From a virus, in IMG/VR virus record IMGVR_UViG_3300040806_003816, positions 1 through 62,228 of that record: DNA of 62,228 nucleotides; one strand, written 5' to 3'. Both the position numbers and the translations under genes were made by a program. The notes below the pieces were generated by a model. The model did no database searches. It was not told the DNA's origin and saw nothing but the letters and a program-made list of their open reading frames with translations. This document shows, piece after piece, positions 44,793 to 52,433 of this stretch; position 1 is the stretch's first letter, and each line of letters begins with the position of its first letter.

Positions 44793-45964
44793 AATAATTC
44801 ACCCGATGGACTTATTTTAAACTTTTTATCCTCTGTTTCGAAAACTAAATTTTTTAAATTTGTTCTTCCAACTAATTTAATATTCTTGTTTTCATTTACA
44901 ATTGACTCCGAAACTACCTGTTGTTCTACAGAGGTAGAAAGTCTATTGATTTCTTTTTTCAATTTTACTTTTTCGATTGTCTCCTTCAAGTAAGATTTAT
45001 TTTTGATTTCTTCGTCAACTTCTTTGTCGTAATACTTAGATATTACTTCTTCAGCCTTTGATTCTGAAAAAATTTCATCCATGACCATTTCTAATGGTTC
45101 TCCCATTTCACCTTCGTCACCACCTGCGTCAAGATCCAAATCAAGATCTAATTCATCACCAGTAGAATCGATATCAATATCACCTTCTAAATCATCATAT
45201 TCAACTTCCTCTTCGAAGTTTTCCAAAATGTCATCTTTATCTTCCTCAGTTAGAGTCTCTAAATTAACCGCTGAAATAACTGAATTTAAAACGTATTTAA
45301 TTTCCTCTGAAGTTAGACCTTGTTGACTTTCTAATGATCTAACCTTTTGTCCTAATTTACCGACTAATTTTTGTACTGATTTAAAACTCGCTTCCTCATC
45401 ACCTTCTTCACCAGCTGGAGTTGTTTCAGTATCTAAATCCAAATCTAAATCACCCATAGTATCTTCATCATCTAAGTCCATATCTAATTCTGTGTCACCT
45501 TCATCAGATGTCATATCTAAATCTAGACTTAGATCATCACCACCATCGTCCATTGGTTCATCCATTGCTGGTTCATCACTTACTTCTGGTTTTGGAGTTT
45601 TGAGAACAAATTTCTTCTGTTCAACAAATAAGTCAATATTTTCACTGTTCTCGTTTAGTCTGTTCAACTCTTTTGCTAACAAATTCATTTCTTTCAGAGC
45701 CTGAGAAAATGATTTATGGTATCTTCTATTTTTTATATTAGTACGATATTCAAAATCACTAGATTCATCTATCTGTACCTTTACAATATAACCTCCCTTT
45801 TCTTTTTCGATACCGTAAGTTTTACCATCGGCTAGAGTAACTACAGATTCAGTTATATTTTTATTTTTTACATCGTTTTTTTTGAAATTAGCAATTTCTA
45901 GGATTCTTTGAATCTTATCATCACCAGTTAATTTTTCACTTCCTAAAGGTCTTAAATCTGACAT
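44789..45964 (-). CDS. Second acidic scaffold-like protein
   Basis: The 391 residues include a basic/helical N-terminal part, then two strongly acidic Asp-Leu blocks (LDLDLDTET and ELDLDLDLDAGG types) either side of a coiled region, SFKSVQKLVGKLGQKVRSLE, and a helical C-terminal part ending KKFKISPSGEL. The composition mirrors the gp22-like scaffold 9 kb away, but the two do not align outside the acidic runs. It heads the terminase-portal operon. A prohead core or assembly role is plausible. Confidence 0.6.
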   Translation of the reverse strand: MSDLRPLGSEKLTGDDKIQRILEIANFKKNDVKNKNITESVVTLADGKTYGIEKEKGGYIVKVQIDESSDFEYRTNIKNRRYHKSFSQALKEMNLLAKELNRLNENSENIDLFVEQKKFVLKTPKPEVSDEPAMDEPMDDGGDDLSLDLDMTSDEGDTELDMDLDDEDTMGDLDLDLDTETTPAGEEGDEEASFKSVQKLVGKLGQKVRSLESQQGLTSEEIKYVLNSVISAVNLETLTEEDKDDILENFEEEVEYDDLEGDIDIDSTGDELDLDLDLDAGGDEGEMGEPLEMVMDEIFSESKAEEVISKYYDKEVDEEIKNKSYLKETIEKVKLKKEINRLSTSVEQQVVSESIVNENKNIKLVGRTNLKNLVFETEDKKFKISPSGELL

Positions 45965-45982
45965 TTTCTAAATTTTTTTATT

Positions 45983-46165
45983 TTAATTTTGTAATCCGTC
46001 TGGTCCTAGTCGAACTGTTGCACATTGTGATCTTGTATCGCCCGATGAGTCATTGTCATAGACCCAGGTTCTAAAAATAGCATGTTCAACATCCTGACGT
46101 GTCCCACCAGTAATTGGAGGAACTTTTGCTTCGTTAACAACTGTACATGCGGTATAAGCGGTCAT
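45983..46165 (-). CDS. Small hypothetical protein with Cys residues
   Basis: The 60 residues (MTAYTACTVVNEAKV at the start) include two cysteines and a VYDNDSSGDTRSQCATVRLG segment. The gene has its own late motif 15 bases upstream, which supports it being real. No family was recognised. It could be a head decoration or cement protein, by analogy with small abundant virion proteins (speculative). Confidence 0.5.
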   Translation of the reverse strand: MTAYTACTVVNEAKVPPITGGTRQDVEHAIFRTWVYDNDSSGDTRSQCATVRLGPDGLQN

Positions 46166-46180
46166 TATATTATTTTATTA

Positions 46181-46188
46181 ATAAATAT
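46181..46188 (-). promoter_or_regulatory. Putative late promoter element ATATTTAT
   Basis: Exact motif, 15 bases before the ATG at 46165. Confidence 0.5.
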
Positions 46189-46206
46189 GTAGTTTTTATG
46201 TAATTA

Positions 46207-46935
46207 TCACAAAGAAAGTGATTTATCGGTTATTTGATTACTAAAATCGAATAATTTATCAATATATCCATTTCTTCTTAAAAACTTAAACGTGAGATTT
46301 TCATAAGAATATTCACCACCATCCTCTAAACCAGAACCTCTAAAATCTTTTAATTTTGTTTTTAGATTATCAATTGATTTCAAAACTTGATCTAAATCAT
46401 TATCTTCATAATTTTCAATTAAGTTGTCAATTTTATCCATCCACAATTGTGATTTTTCTAAGATTTTTTCATATTGAATTTTTACTGATTCTCTTTCAGG
46501 TTTCTCGATCCAACTATTATACAGTACAGAATATACACCAGTAGAAAAATGTGGTTCGTTTGAATCCTGAACATATAATTCAACTTCATATCCTTTAACT
46601 GTTATATCATGAGTTGAATTATATACAGTCTTTTTCAACTTAAAAAGATCCTTGAATATTTCTTCCTGTTCTCCAGCATCTTTGTAATTGAATATTATAT
46701 GTAAATCAATATCTGAAAATGATGACCAGTTATAGTTTGCTAAAGACCCTGTCATTGTAATGTCTTGAACAAAAATATCAAACCCTAAGAATGAAATGAA
46801 ATTTTCAGCAATATCTAATAAAGAATTTCTTACATCAGAATGCATCGTTGGGGTTTTCTTACTTAGATCCCAGATTTCATCATTCATTTTGTCTTTAACT
46901 TTGAATGAACTTAATATTTTTGTATTAGTCTCCAT
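46207..46935 (-). CDS. Nucleotidyltransferase-fold protein
   Basis: ATG 46935 (TGATG overlap with the upstream stop) is preferred to TTG 46938. The 242 residues contain TMTGSLANYNWSSFSDIDLH, the G-S-(10)-D-x-D signature of the Pol-beta-type nucleotidyltransferase superfamily. A third acidic residue probably lies on the strand GYEVELYVQD. The rest is helical. Such proteins occur widely in T4-like marine phages. Substrate unknown; tRNA, protein or antibiotic-like targets are all possible. Confidence 0.75.
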   Translation of the reverse strand: METNTKILSSFKVKDKMNDEIWDLSKKTPTMHSDVRNSLLDIAENFISFLGFDIFVQDITMTGSLANYNWSSFSDIDLHIIFNYKDAGEQEEIFKDLFKLKKTVYNSTHDITVKGYEVELYVQDSNEPHFSTGVYSVLYNSWIEKPERESVKIQYEKILEKSQLWMDKIDNLIENYEDNDLDQVLKSIDNLKTKLKDFRGSGLEDGGEYSYENLTFKFLRRNGYIDKLFDFSNQITDKSLSL

Positions 46936-47186
46936 CAATTCATAGAAATCTTTTTGTATTTATATTCTTTCGATATTTCATAGTTAAAGAATCTTCCCTG
47001 TGATTCTGCCATTCTCAATTTAGTAAATACTTGGTGAGGTACTTTATAATACTCATATTCATTTCCATTTTTGAAAGTGACGGTGAGTGTTTTAGATAAT
47101 GTATCATAGATTGCTTTCATCAAGTTGGATGAATCTATTTCACATATAATTTTCTTTCCTTCAATTTTTTCTGATTTTATCGACAT
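46935..47186 (-). CDS. KTSC-domain protein
   Basis: The 83 residues are nearly all KTSC domain: SSNLMKAIYDTLSKTLTVTF, then a KNGNEYEYYKVPHQVF turn and LRMAESQGRFFN before a Y-K-Y-K-K end. KTSC domains are small and of unknown function; they occur in bacteria and phages, and in lysyl-tRNA synthetase-like contexts. It starts at TAATG overlapping the upstream stop. Confidence 0.75.
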   Translation of the reverse strand: MSIKSEKIEGKKIICEIDSSNLMKAIYDTLSKTLTVTFKNGNEYEYYKVPHQVFTKLRMAESQGRFFNYEISKEYKYKKISMN

Positions 47187-47668
47187 TATGAAAGTTTTTT
47201 CTTTAAAATATATGTTATATAGTTGTTTCCTACTAAAAATACTTTTTTAATTTCTGTTGCGTAATTCCCTTTTCTTCCAAATGATTTGTCAGCATTATCA
47301 TTAGCTATTTTTGATGAAGTAGCTTGACTCATACTCTCACCAACACCAAATTGAAGTGTTTCTCCATTTACATCAATTGTACCGAAATCTTCATTCTCTT
47401 CTTTTATCTTTTCTTTTATCTCTTCCAAAATTTCTGATATAGGTTTTCCATTGTAGTCACCTAAATCATCTACTCCAGTATCTTCGTCAGATTTATTGAT
47501 CAAGTCTTTGATTTTATTCGATCCTTTTTTTAAAGTTTCTTTAGCCTTATCTGAACCTTTTTTTATTGCTGACATTGCTGTCTGAAAAACTTGTTCATCG
47601 ACTTCGGATTCTGTCAGACCCATCATATGCTTAATTTCCTTGATTTCATTTAAAATTTTGTTGTACAT
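47186..47668 (-). CDS. Helical protein with capsid-targeting-type leader
   Basis: ATG 47668 is preferred to the 26-residue longer frame, since it follows a late motif by 18 bases and gives the leader MYNKILNEIKEIKHMMGLTE-S, cut expected after residue 20 (L-T-E). The 160-residue product is helical and basic in the first half (KKGSDKAKETLKKGSNKIKD) and acidic in the second. No enzyme motif. The IKHMMGLTE string resembles the leaders at 55871 (IHEIMG) and 57672 (IKGLMTE). Confidence 0.6.
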   Translation of the reverse strand: MYNKILNEIKEIKHMMGLTESEVDEQVFQTAMSAIKKGSDKAKETLKKGSNKIKDLINKSDEDTGVDDLGDYNGKPISEILEEIKEKIKEENEDFGTIDVNGETLQFGVGESMSQATSSKIANDNADKSFGRKGNYATEIKKVFLVGNNYITYILKKKLS

Positions 47669-47686
47669 AATTACTGATGTTTTGTT

Positions 47687-47694
47687 ATAAATAT
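47687..47694 (-). promoter_or_regulatory. Putative late promoter element ATATTTAT
   Basis: Exact motif, 18 bases before the ATG at 47668. Confidence 0.5.
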
Positions 47695-47699
47695 CATGA

Positions 47700-47726
47700 G
47701 AAAAAAAAACACCCCGAAGGGTGTTT
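47700..47726 (-). terminator. Intrinsic terminator of the small heat-shock gene
   Basis: On the minus strand AAACACCC (47726-47719) and GGGTGTTT (47714-47707) form a stem around a UUCG tetraloop, followed by a T-run. It ends transcription from 48107. Confidence 0.85.
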
Positions 47727-47729
47727 AAT

Positions 47730-48107
47730 TTAGAGTGTGACCACACGTTTCTTTTTCTTTTTTATTTCTGAATACGGAAACTTAATTCTAAGTATTCCAT
47801 CTTTTATGTTAGCACTTATTTGTGATTGGTCCACATCTATGGGAACTTTATATTTTTTTGTATATGAATAGGACATATCTGAGGTTATTTCATTTTTACT
47901 ATTATAATCACCTATGATCGACACTATATCATCATCAATTTCAATGGTAAGATTTTTTTTATTCATCCCGGGAAGGAATGACTCAAAAAAATAACCCTCT
48001 TCATTTTTTACAATATAATCGGTATTTTGTTTATCTTCATTAAAGAAGTAAGGATCATCAAAGATCGAATCGAATAGAGTTTTAGAATTTAAAATTAAAC
48101 TTTTCAT
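47730..48107 (-). CDS. Small heat-shock protein (Hsp20/alpha-crystallin)
   Basis: The 125 residues have the Hsp20 pattern: a short N-terminal region (LFDSIFDDPYFF), a YFFESFLPGMNKKNLTIEID strand pair, IVSIIGDY, SYSYTKKYKVPIDVD and the GILRIKFP strand with the G-x-L motif at 104-106. The usual C-terminal I-x-I/V tail is not evident; KKKKRVVTL ends the protein. It would hold unfolding proteins in solution. It is transcribed divergently from the ClpC-like gene across a 162-base region. Confidence 0.85.
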   Translation of the reverse strand: MKSLILNSKTLFDSIFDDPYFFNEDKQNTDYIVKNEEGYFFESFLPGMNKKNLTIEIDDDIVSIIGDYNSKNEITSDMSYSYTKKYKVPIDVDQSQISANIKDGILRIKFPYSEIKKKKKRVVTL

Positions 48108-48269
48108 AATTTTATTAAATTTATTTTTTATTTACCTCTGATATAGTAAAAATTGTACCTTTTGATAATTTACTGACATTTTGTCATGCGCAAATAAAAT
48201 ACCCTGACAAATTGAGAATTAAATTGATTATATACCAAATTCATTTATCTTTAACTAAAAACCAAGGAT
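48108..48269. promoter_or_regulatory. Divergent control region between hsp20 and clpC
   Basis: This 162-base non-coding stretch contains an inverted repeat TGACA-TTT-TGTCA (48174-48186) and, further right, a Bacteroidota-like promoter facing clpC (TTG at 48224-48226, 19 bases, TATCTTTA at 48246-48253). The palindrome could be an operator for both genes. Confidence 0.45.
48224..48253 (+). promoter_or_regulatory. Putative Bacteroidota-type promoter of clpC
   Basis: TTG, 19-base spacer, then TATCTTTA, one mismatch from TAnnTTTG. It is 16 bases before the ATG at 48270, which is preceded by AAGGAT. Confidence 0.45.
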
Positions 48270-50285
48270 ATGATAGAGTCGATTGACCCAAATGAAAAAA
48301 GTGAAAAAGAAAGTAGTAATACTAATTCGAATACACCAGTTTTAGATAACTTTTCACGGGACTTAATTAAGTTAGCTGAAGAAGGAAAATTAGATCCCGT
48401 AATTGGTAGAGATAGAGAAATTACAAGAATTGCTCAAGTACTCTCGAGACGTAAAAAGAATAATCCAATTATAATTGGTGAACCAGGATGCGGTAAGACT
48501 GCGATTGTTGAAGGTTTAGCGATGAAAATACTTAATGGTGAGTGTCCTCAGAGTCTAACAGAAAAAAGAATATTATCTCTTGATATGACTTCTATTGTTG
48601 CTGGTACAAAATACAGGGGTCAATTTGAGGAAAGATTAAAAGTAATTTTAGAAGAATTACAAAATGCTGATGATATTATAATTTTTATTGATGAGATTCA
48701 CACCATCATAGGTGCTGGTAATACTTCTGGTTCTTTGGATGCATCAAATATATTCAAACCTGCATTAGCTAGAGGTGAATTGCAGTGTATCGGTGCGACA
48801 ACTTTGGATGAGTATCGTGAAAATATCGAAAAGGATGGTGCATTAGAAAGAAGATTTCAAAAGATTATGGTTGATGGATCAACTCCTGAAGAAACTTTAG
48901 AGATTTTGAATAATTTGAAGGACAAATATGAGTACCACCACAAAGTTATTTATACTGATGAGTCTATTCAAGCTTGTGTTTCTTTGGCGGACAGATACAT
49001 AACTGATAGAGAATTTCCAGATAAGGCTATTGATATATTAGATGAAGTCGGTGCAAGAGCACAGATAAATGTCAAATATCCTGAAAGTATAGAGAAACTT
49101 AAACTCGATTCCAAAGAGATTAAAAAACAAAAAATTGAAGTTGTCAAAAGTCAGAAGTATGAAGAAGCTGCTGAATTAAGAGATAAAGAACGTAAAATAT
49201 TACGTAAACTCGAACAAGAAAAGAAAGAATTCGAAGAGGAAAAAAATACAACTAGAAAACCAATTACTGAAGAGATGGTTTATGATGTTGTATCTAACAT
49301 GACTAAAATACCAATTTCGAAACTTACCGCTGATGACAAAAAAGGTTTGTTGAATTTGGAAGAAAATCTTAATAATAAGGTTATTGGTCAAGAACAGGCT
49401 GTTGAAAAGATTTCTAAGGCGATTAGGAGAAATAGAATTGGTATCAAAGACCCTAATAGACCAATAGGTTCATTTATATTCTTAGGTTCTACTGGTATTG
49501 GTAAAACTTATTTGGCGAAACAATTGGCTAAAGAGATTTTTGGATCTGAAGATTGTCTTATAAGAGTTGATATGTCTGAATATCAAGAAAAACACTCAAT
49601 GAGTAGATTGATCGGATCTCCTCCAGGATATGTTGGTCACAATGATGGAGGTCAGTTAACTGAGGCGGTAAAGAATAAACCATATTCTGTTGTATTATTT
49701 GACGAGATTGAAAAAGCAAATAAGGACATCTTTTCACTACTATTACAATTACTTGATGATGGTCATTTGACTGATAGTTTTGGTCGTAAGATTAATTTCA
49801 AGAATTGTTTGATTATTATGACTTCTAATTTAGGTGTGAAGAAATTACAAGATTTTGGAGTAGGTGTTGGTTTTGATACAAAAAACAGAATGAGTAATAA
49901 CGAAGAAATTAAGAAATCTTTGTTAAGAAAAGAACTTAAAAATTACTTTACACCTGAGTTTTTGAATAGGGTAGATGAAATTATTATATTTAACCAACTG
50001 AAAGAAAATGAAGTTAATAGGATTGTATCTATTGAATTATATAAGTTGAATGAAAGATTGGATTCTTTGAACTACAACGTTGAGGTCTCAGATGAAGTTA
50101 AATCATACATACAAAAAATAGGTTTTGATGAGAAGTTCGGGGCTAGACCTATTAAAAGAGCAATTCAAGAAAAGATTGAAGATTTAATATCTGAAGAAGT
50201 CCTTAGAGGTAATATCAAAGAGAATTTAAAATATCTACTTGATATAGACAAAGAAGAAAAGTTATTTATAAAAAAGTCCAAGTAA
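48270..50285 (+). CDS. clpC: ClpC-like AAA+ unfoldase lacking the N-terminal domain
   Basis: The 671 residues hold two AAA+ modules: Walker A GEPGCGKT (70-77) with Walker B IIIFIDE (136-142), and GSTGIGKT (406-413) with VVLFDEIEK (474-482). Between them a short coiled region contains [15 protein letters not shown] (293-307), a UVR-type motif typical of Clp[13 protein letters not shown] (526-537) contains VGF, the ClpP-docking loop of ClpC, and its context is flavobacterial in style. The Clp_N repeats are missing: only 24 residues precede the first module. It may work with host ClpP on substrates chosen by the phage. Confidence 0.9.
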   Translation: MIESIDPNEKSEKESSNTNSNTPVLDNFSRDLIKLAEEGKLDPVIGRDREITRIAQVLSRRKKNNPIIIGEPGCGKTAIVEGLAMKILNGECPQSLTEKRILSLDMTSIVAGTKYRGQFEERLKVILEELQNADDIIIFIDEIHTIIGAGNTSGSLDASNIFKPALARGELQCIGATTLDEYRENIEKDGALERRFQKIMVDGSTPEETLEILNNLKDKYEYHHKVIYTDESIQACVSLADRYITDREFPDKAIDILDEVGARAQINVKYPESIEKLKLDSKEIKKQKIEVVKSQKYEEAAELRDKERKILRKLEQEKKEFEEEKNTTRKPITEEMVYDVVSNMTKIPISKLTADDKKGLLNLEENLNNKVIGQEQAVEKISKAIRRNRIGIKDPNRPIGSFIFLGSTGIGKTYLAKQLAKEIFGSEDCLIRVDMSEYQEKHSMSRLIGSPPGYVGHNDGGQLTEAVKNKPYSVVLFDEIEKANKDIFSLLLQLLDDGHLTDSFGRKINFKNCLIIMTSNLGVKKLQDFGVGVGFDTKNRMSNNEEIKKSLLRKELKNYFTPEFLNRVDEIIIFNQLKENEVNRIVSIELYKLNERLDSLNYNVEVSDEVKSYIQKIGFDEKFGARPIKRAIQEKIEDLISEEVLRGNIKENLKYLLDIDKEEKLFIKKSK

Positions 50286-50306
50286 GTTTGTTTACTTGGA
50301 CTTTTT
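50271..50306 (+). terminator. Intrinsic terminator of clpC
   Basis: A 15-bp stem, AAAAAGTCCAAGTAA (50271-50285) with TTACTTGGACTTTTT (50292-50306), contains the clpC stop codon and ends in a T-run. Confidence 0.85.
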
Positions 50307-50318
50307 GTTCTATATTTG
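50287..50318 (+). promoter_or_regulatory. Bacteroidota housekeeping promoter
   Basis: TTTG at 50287-50290, a 20-base spacer and TATATTTG at 50311-50318 match the -33 TTTG / -7 TAnnTTTG promoter exactly. It overlaps the clpC terminator and drives the gene starting at 50334. It is the clearest host signature in the window. Confidence 0.75.
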
Positions 50319-50333
50319 TAGAAATAATTAACT

Positions 50334-51377
50334 ATGAATATCGAAAAGGCAAATCGTTTTAAAAACCTCTTGAGTGTCCCAACCAAAACTTATAGGGAGG
50401 AAATGATGATCGATTATGTTGTTAACTTTTTGACTAAGATCCCAAATGTCAATTTTGAAACTGATCATATGGGAAATATCTATGTCACGAAAGGTGTTCT
50501 GGATCAAGGTGAATACTACCCAATGTTCATCGCACATACAGATACAGTTCACGATATTCAGAAAGAAATCGTTGTCAAAGATGAATTTCTTTCGAAACCA
50601 ACTACCTTTGGTAAGTCATTTGGTAATCAGACGTATGCGTCATATAAGGCATACACTACGGGCGGACTTCCAACAGGTATTGGTGGAGATGACAAGTGTG
50701 GGATCTTTTTGTGTCTCGAACTCCTGATGGAACTTCCGAAAGTAAAGATCGGTTTATTCGTATCAGAGGAAACTGGTTGTCACGGTTCTCAGCAATGTGA
50801 TGAAGAGTTTCTCAAAGATGTAGGATATGCGATTCAGTTTGATGCTCCCGGAAATCACCTTATTACGGAAGTTTGTTCAGGTGTTAGATTGTTTGATCGG
50901 GATGGTGAATTTATTAATAAAATTATCCCAGTTTTTACAAAGTACATGAAAACTGATCCCATGCTTCAGTCCCATCCTTACACGGATGTGTCACAAATCA
51001 AAAGAAAAGGAGACTTTTCTTGCATCAACCTCTCATGTGGTTACTATAATATGCATTCTGTCCAAGAGTTTGTTGTATTGGAAGACGTAGAGAATGCATT
51101 TTATATGGCAAAAGAGATTGTTAACCGATTGGGATATGTGAAATATGATTTTGAGTATCGTAACCCAATGTCTAGCTCTTTCTTCGATTTGTTCCAGAAC
51201 AATGAAGAAGACAATTCTGATGATGAACTTGACGAATATGAGGTGGACATGTATTATATGGGTAACAATCTGGTGATCGAAAATGAACTTACTGGTGATG
51301 GAGTAACTCTGTCACCGAATGATATCGATCGACTTTTGGATTTGATCGAGGAACGGTTTGTTGATTATGAAGAATAA
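50334..51377 (+). CDS. Di-metal aminopeptidase-like hydrolase (M20/M28/M42 clan)
   Basis: The 347 residues show a full set of candidate metal ligands: H68 and D70 in AHTDTVHD, D119/D120 in GIGGDDKCG, the acid pair E145/E146 in SEETGCHGS, D170 in FDAPGN and H241 in YYNMHS. This is the layout of peptidase T-like and M42-like di-zinc exopeptidases (family length about 340-410). An acidic C-terminal extension of about 60 residues follows. Codon use is visibly less AT-rich than in neighbouring genes. It could finish peptide breakdown after Clp proteolysis (inference). Confidence 0.8.
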   Translation: MNIEKANRFKNLLSVPTKTYREEMMIDYVVNFLTKIPNVNFETDHMGNIYVTKGVLDQGEYYPMFIAHTDTVHDIQKEIVVKDEFLSKPTTFGKSFGNQTYASYKAYTTGGLPTGIGGDDKCGIFLCLELLMELPKVKIGLFVSEETGCHGSQQCDEEFLKDVGYAIQFDAPGNHLITEVCSGVRLFDRDGEFINKIIPVFTKYMKTDPMLQSHPYTDVSQIKRKGDFSCINLSCGYYNMHSVQEFVVLEDVENAFYMAKEIVNRLGYVKYDFEYRNPMSSSFFDLFQNNEEDNSDDELDEYEVDMYYMGNNLVIENELTGDGVTLSPNDIDRLLDLIEERFVDYEE

Positions 51378-51409
51378 GAAAGATACTTATCAATAAGTTC
51401 TTTACATAT

Positions 51410-51797
51410 GGGGATGATTATGGATTTGACTGGTGTCATCAGTCACAAAGGGCACGTAGTGAGAGGTTACCTATCACTTTAATCCACGGTTTCAAAACAC
51501 AAATGGCGAAACTTTCGCAAAACTTCAGACTCTCGGTTTGATCCGTACTGAAGAGGTATACGCAGCCTAAGGCGACGTATCCAGCGGGTCGGTCAGGACA
51601 TGTACCTATGAACAGAAGTCCGTTGTTGTGGTGGAGAAATGACTAAACCCTAAATTGAGTCATACATCTATTGGTGACGGAGGATGTAAAAATTCAATCA
51701 CCTATTTCGGATTGTTGAGAATCAATAATGACCTAAACGTGTAGTCCTTTCTGTTTGGGACAATCAGGACCTGGGTTCGAGGCCCAGCATCTCCACA
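51410..51797 (+). ncRNA. ssrA: tmRNA (SsrA RNA)
   Basis: The 5' end GGGGATGATTATGGATTTGA and the 3' end are those of a tmRNA. GGGGATG (51410-51416) pairs with CATCTCC (51788-51794) as a 7-bp acceptor stem. The T arm CTGGG-TTCGAGG-CCCAG lies just before, and the start has the usual tmRNA G-A-x-x-x-x-G-G-A-x-x-x-G-A-C form. CCA is not encoded. The mRNA-like part contains an open tag frame, 51505-51570. The RNA tags proteins on stalled ribosomes. The region is clearly less AT-rich than the surrounding genes, as expected of a structured RNA. Confidence 0.92.
51505..51570 (+). other. tmRNA tag reading frame (21 codons and TAA)
   Basis: If translation resumes at GGC 51505, the tag begins GETFAKL and ends TEEVYAA before TAA at 51568. 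The start GE and final AA fit Bacteroidota tags, but 21 residues is about twice the usual length and the end is VYAA instead of ALAA. The resume codon is inferred from frame and from the expected AA end. Confidence 0.65.
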
Positions 51798-51830
51798 AAA
51801 GATCGACTTGAAAAAGTCGATCTTTTTTTT
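51797..51830 (+). terminator. Intrinsic terminator of the tmRNA
   Basis: AAAAGATCGACTT (51797-51809) pairs with AAGTCGATCTTTT (51814-51826) around GAAA, followed by a T-run. Confidence 0.85.
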
Positions 51831-51844
51831 TATAGTTTAAAAAA

Positions 51845-51852
51845 ATATTTAT
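51845..51852 (+). promoter_or_regulatory. Putative late promoter element ATATTTAT
   Basis: Exact motif, 15 bases before the ATG at 51868. The gap also contains AAAGGGGAT, which may act as a weak ribosome-binding site. Confidence 0.5.
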
Positions 51853-51867
51853 TTAAAAAAGGGGATT

Positions 51868-52371
51868 ATGAGAAATAATTTAGTATTAGTATTAAATGCA
51901 GATTTTTCACCATTAAACATTACGTCATTACACAGAGGTTTTGTACTTGTAGATAAAGGTAAAGCTGAGGTAGTAAAAAAAGGGGAAAATGATATAGTAA
52001 CATCAGTGGGTAATTTTGTGAGACCAGTGATTATAAGGTTACTAAACTATATAAGATTCAGAAGAGAAGGTCTAAGGGTGAATCGTAGAAGAATATTCAA
52101 GAGAGATAAAAATACATGTCAATATTGTGGAACTAAGAAGAATCTAACAATAGACCATGTAATTCCTAGATCTAAGGGGGGTGAAAATACCTGGGTTAAT
52201 ATGGTGACGTGTTGTTCCAGATGTAACACATATAAAGGAAATAAGACACTCAAAGAAGCAGGTTTGAAGTTACTTAACAAACCTAAAGAACCCACAATAT
52301 TCTCGAATATAATTTATGATGAGGTAGAGTCTATTTGGAATAATTATACAAAGTCTTTCAATAGTATATAA
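51868..52371 (+). CDS. HNH endonuclease-domain protein
   Basis: The 167 residues have an N-terminal LVLNADFSPLNITSLHRG segment found in a common bacterial and phage HNH family. The HNH domain follows: C84-x-x-C87, LTIDHVIPRSKGG with H97, NTWVNMVTCCSRC with N111 and C116-x-x-C119, and YKGNKT. The metal and catalytic residues are complete. It stands alone as a transcription unit with its own terminator. This family is often a resident gene and not a homing enzyme; no interrupted gene is seen nearby. Confidence 0.85.
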   Translation: MRNNLVLVLNADFSPLNITSLHRGFVLVDKGKAEVVKKGENDIVTSVGNFVRPVIIRLLNYIRFRREGLRVNRRRIFKRDKNTCQYCGTKKNLTIDHVIPRSKGGENTWVNMVTCCSRCNTYKGNKTLKEAGLKLLNKPKEPTIFSNIIYDEVESIWNNYTKSFNSI

Positions 52372-52375
52372 AAAA

Positions 52376-52399
52376 AAGGTGTCTTTCGACACCTTCTTT
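52376..52399. terminator. Bidirectional terminator after the HNH gene
   Basis: AAGGTGTC (52376-52383) pairs with GACACCTT (52388-52395) around TTTC, with an A-run before and T-rich sequence after. It lies between the convergent genes at 51868 and 53060. Confidence 0.75.
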
Positions 52400-52433
52400 A
52401 ATAGACTTGATTATCCCCTTTTATTTTTCAAGT

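Noticed and set aside
47669-47746. Longer start for the gene ending at 47186
   Set aside because: It would read through the hsp20 terminator and the late motif; ATG 47668 gives the expected leader.
51410-51797. A conventional tRNA at the 3' end of this region
   Set aside because: The T arm and acceptor belong to the tmRNA; there is no anticodon arm nearby.
51868-52371. Homing endonuclease within an intron
   Set aside because: No split gene or intron-like flank is seen; the gene has its own promoter motif and terminator.
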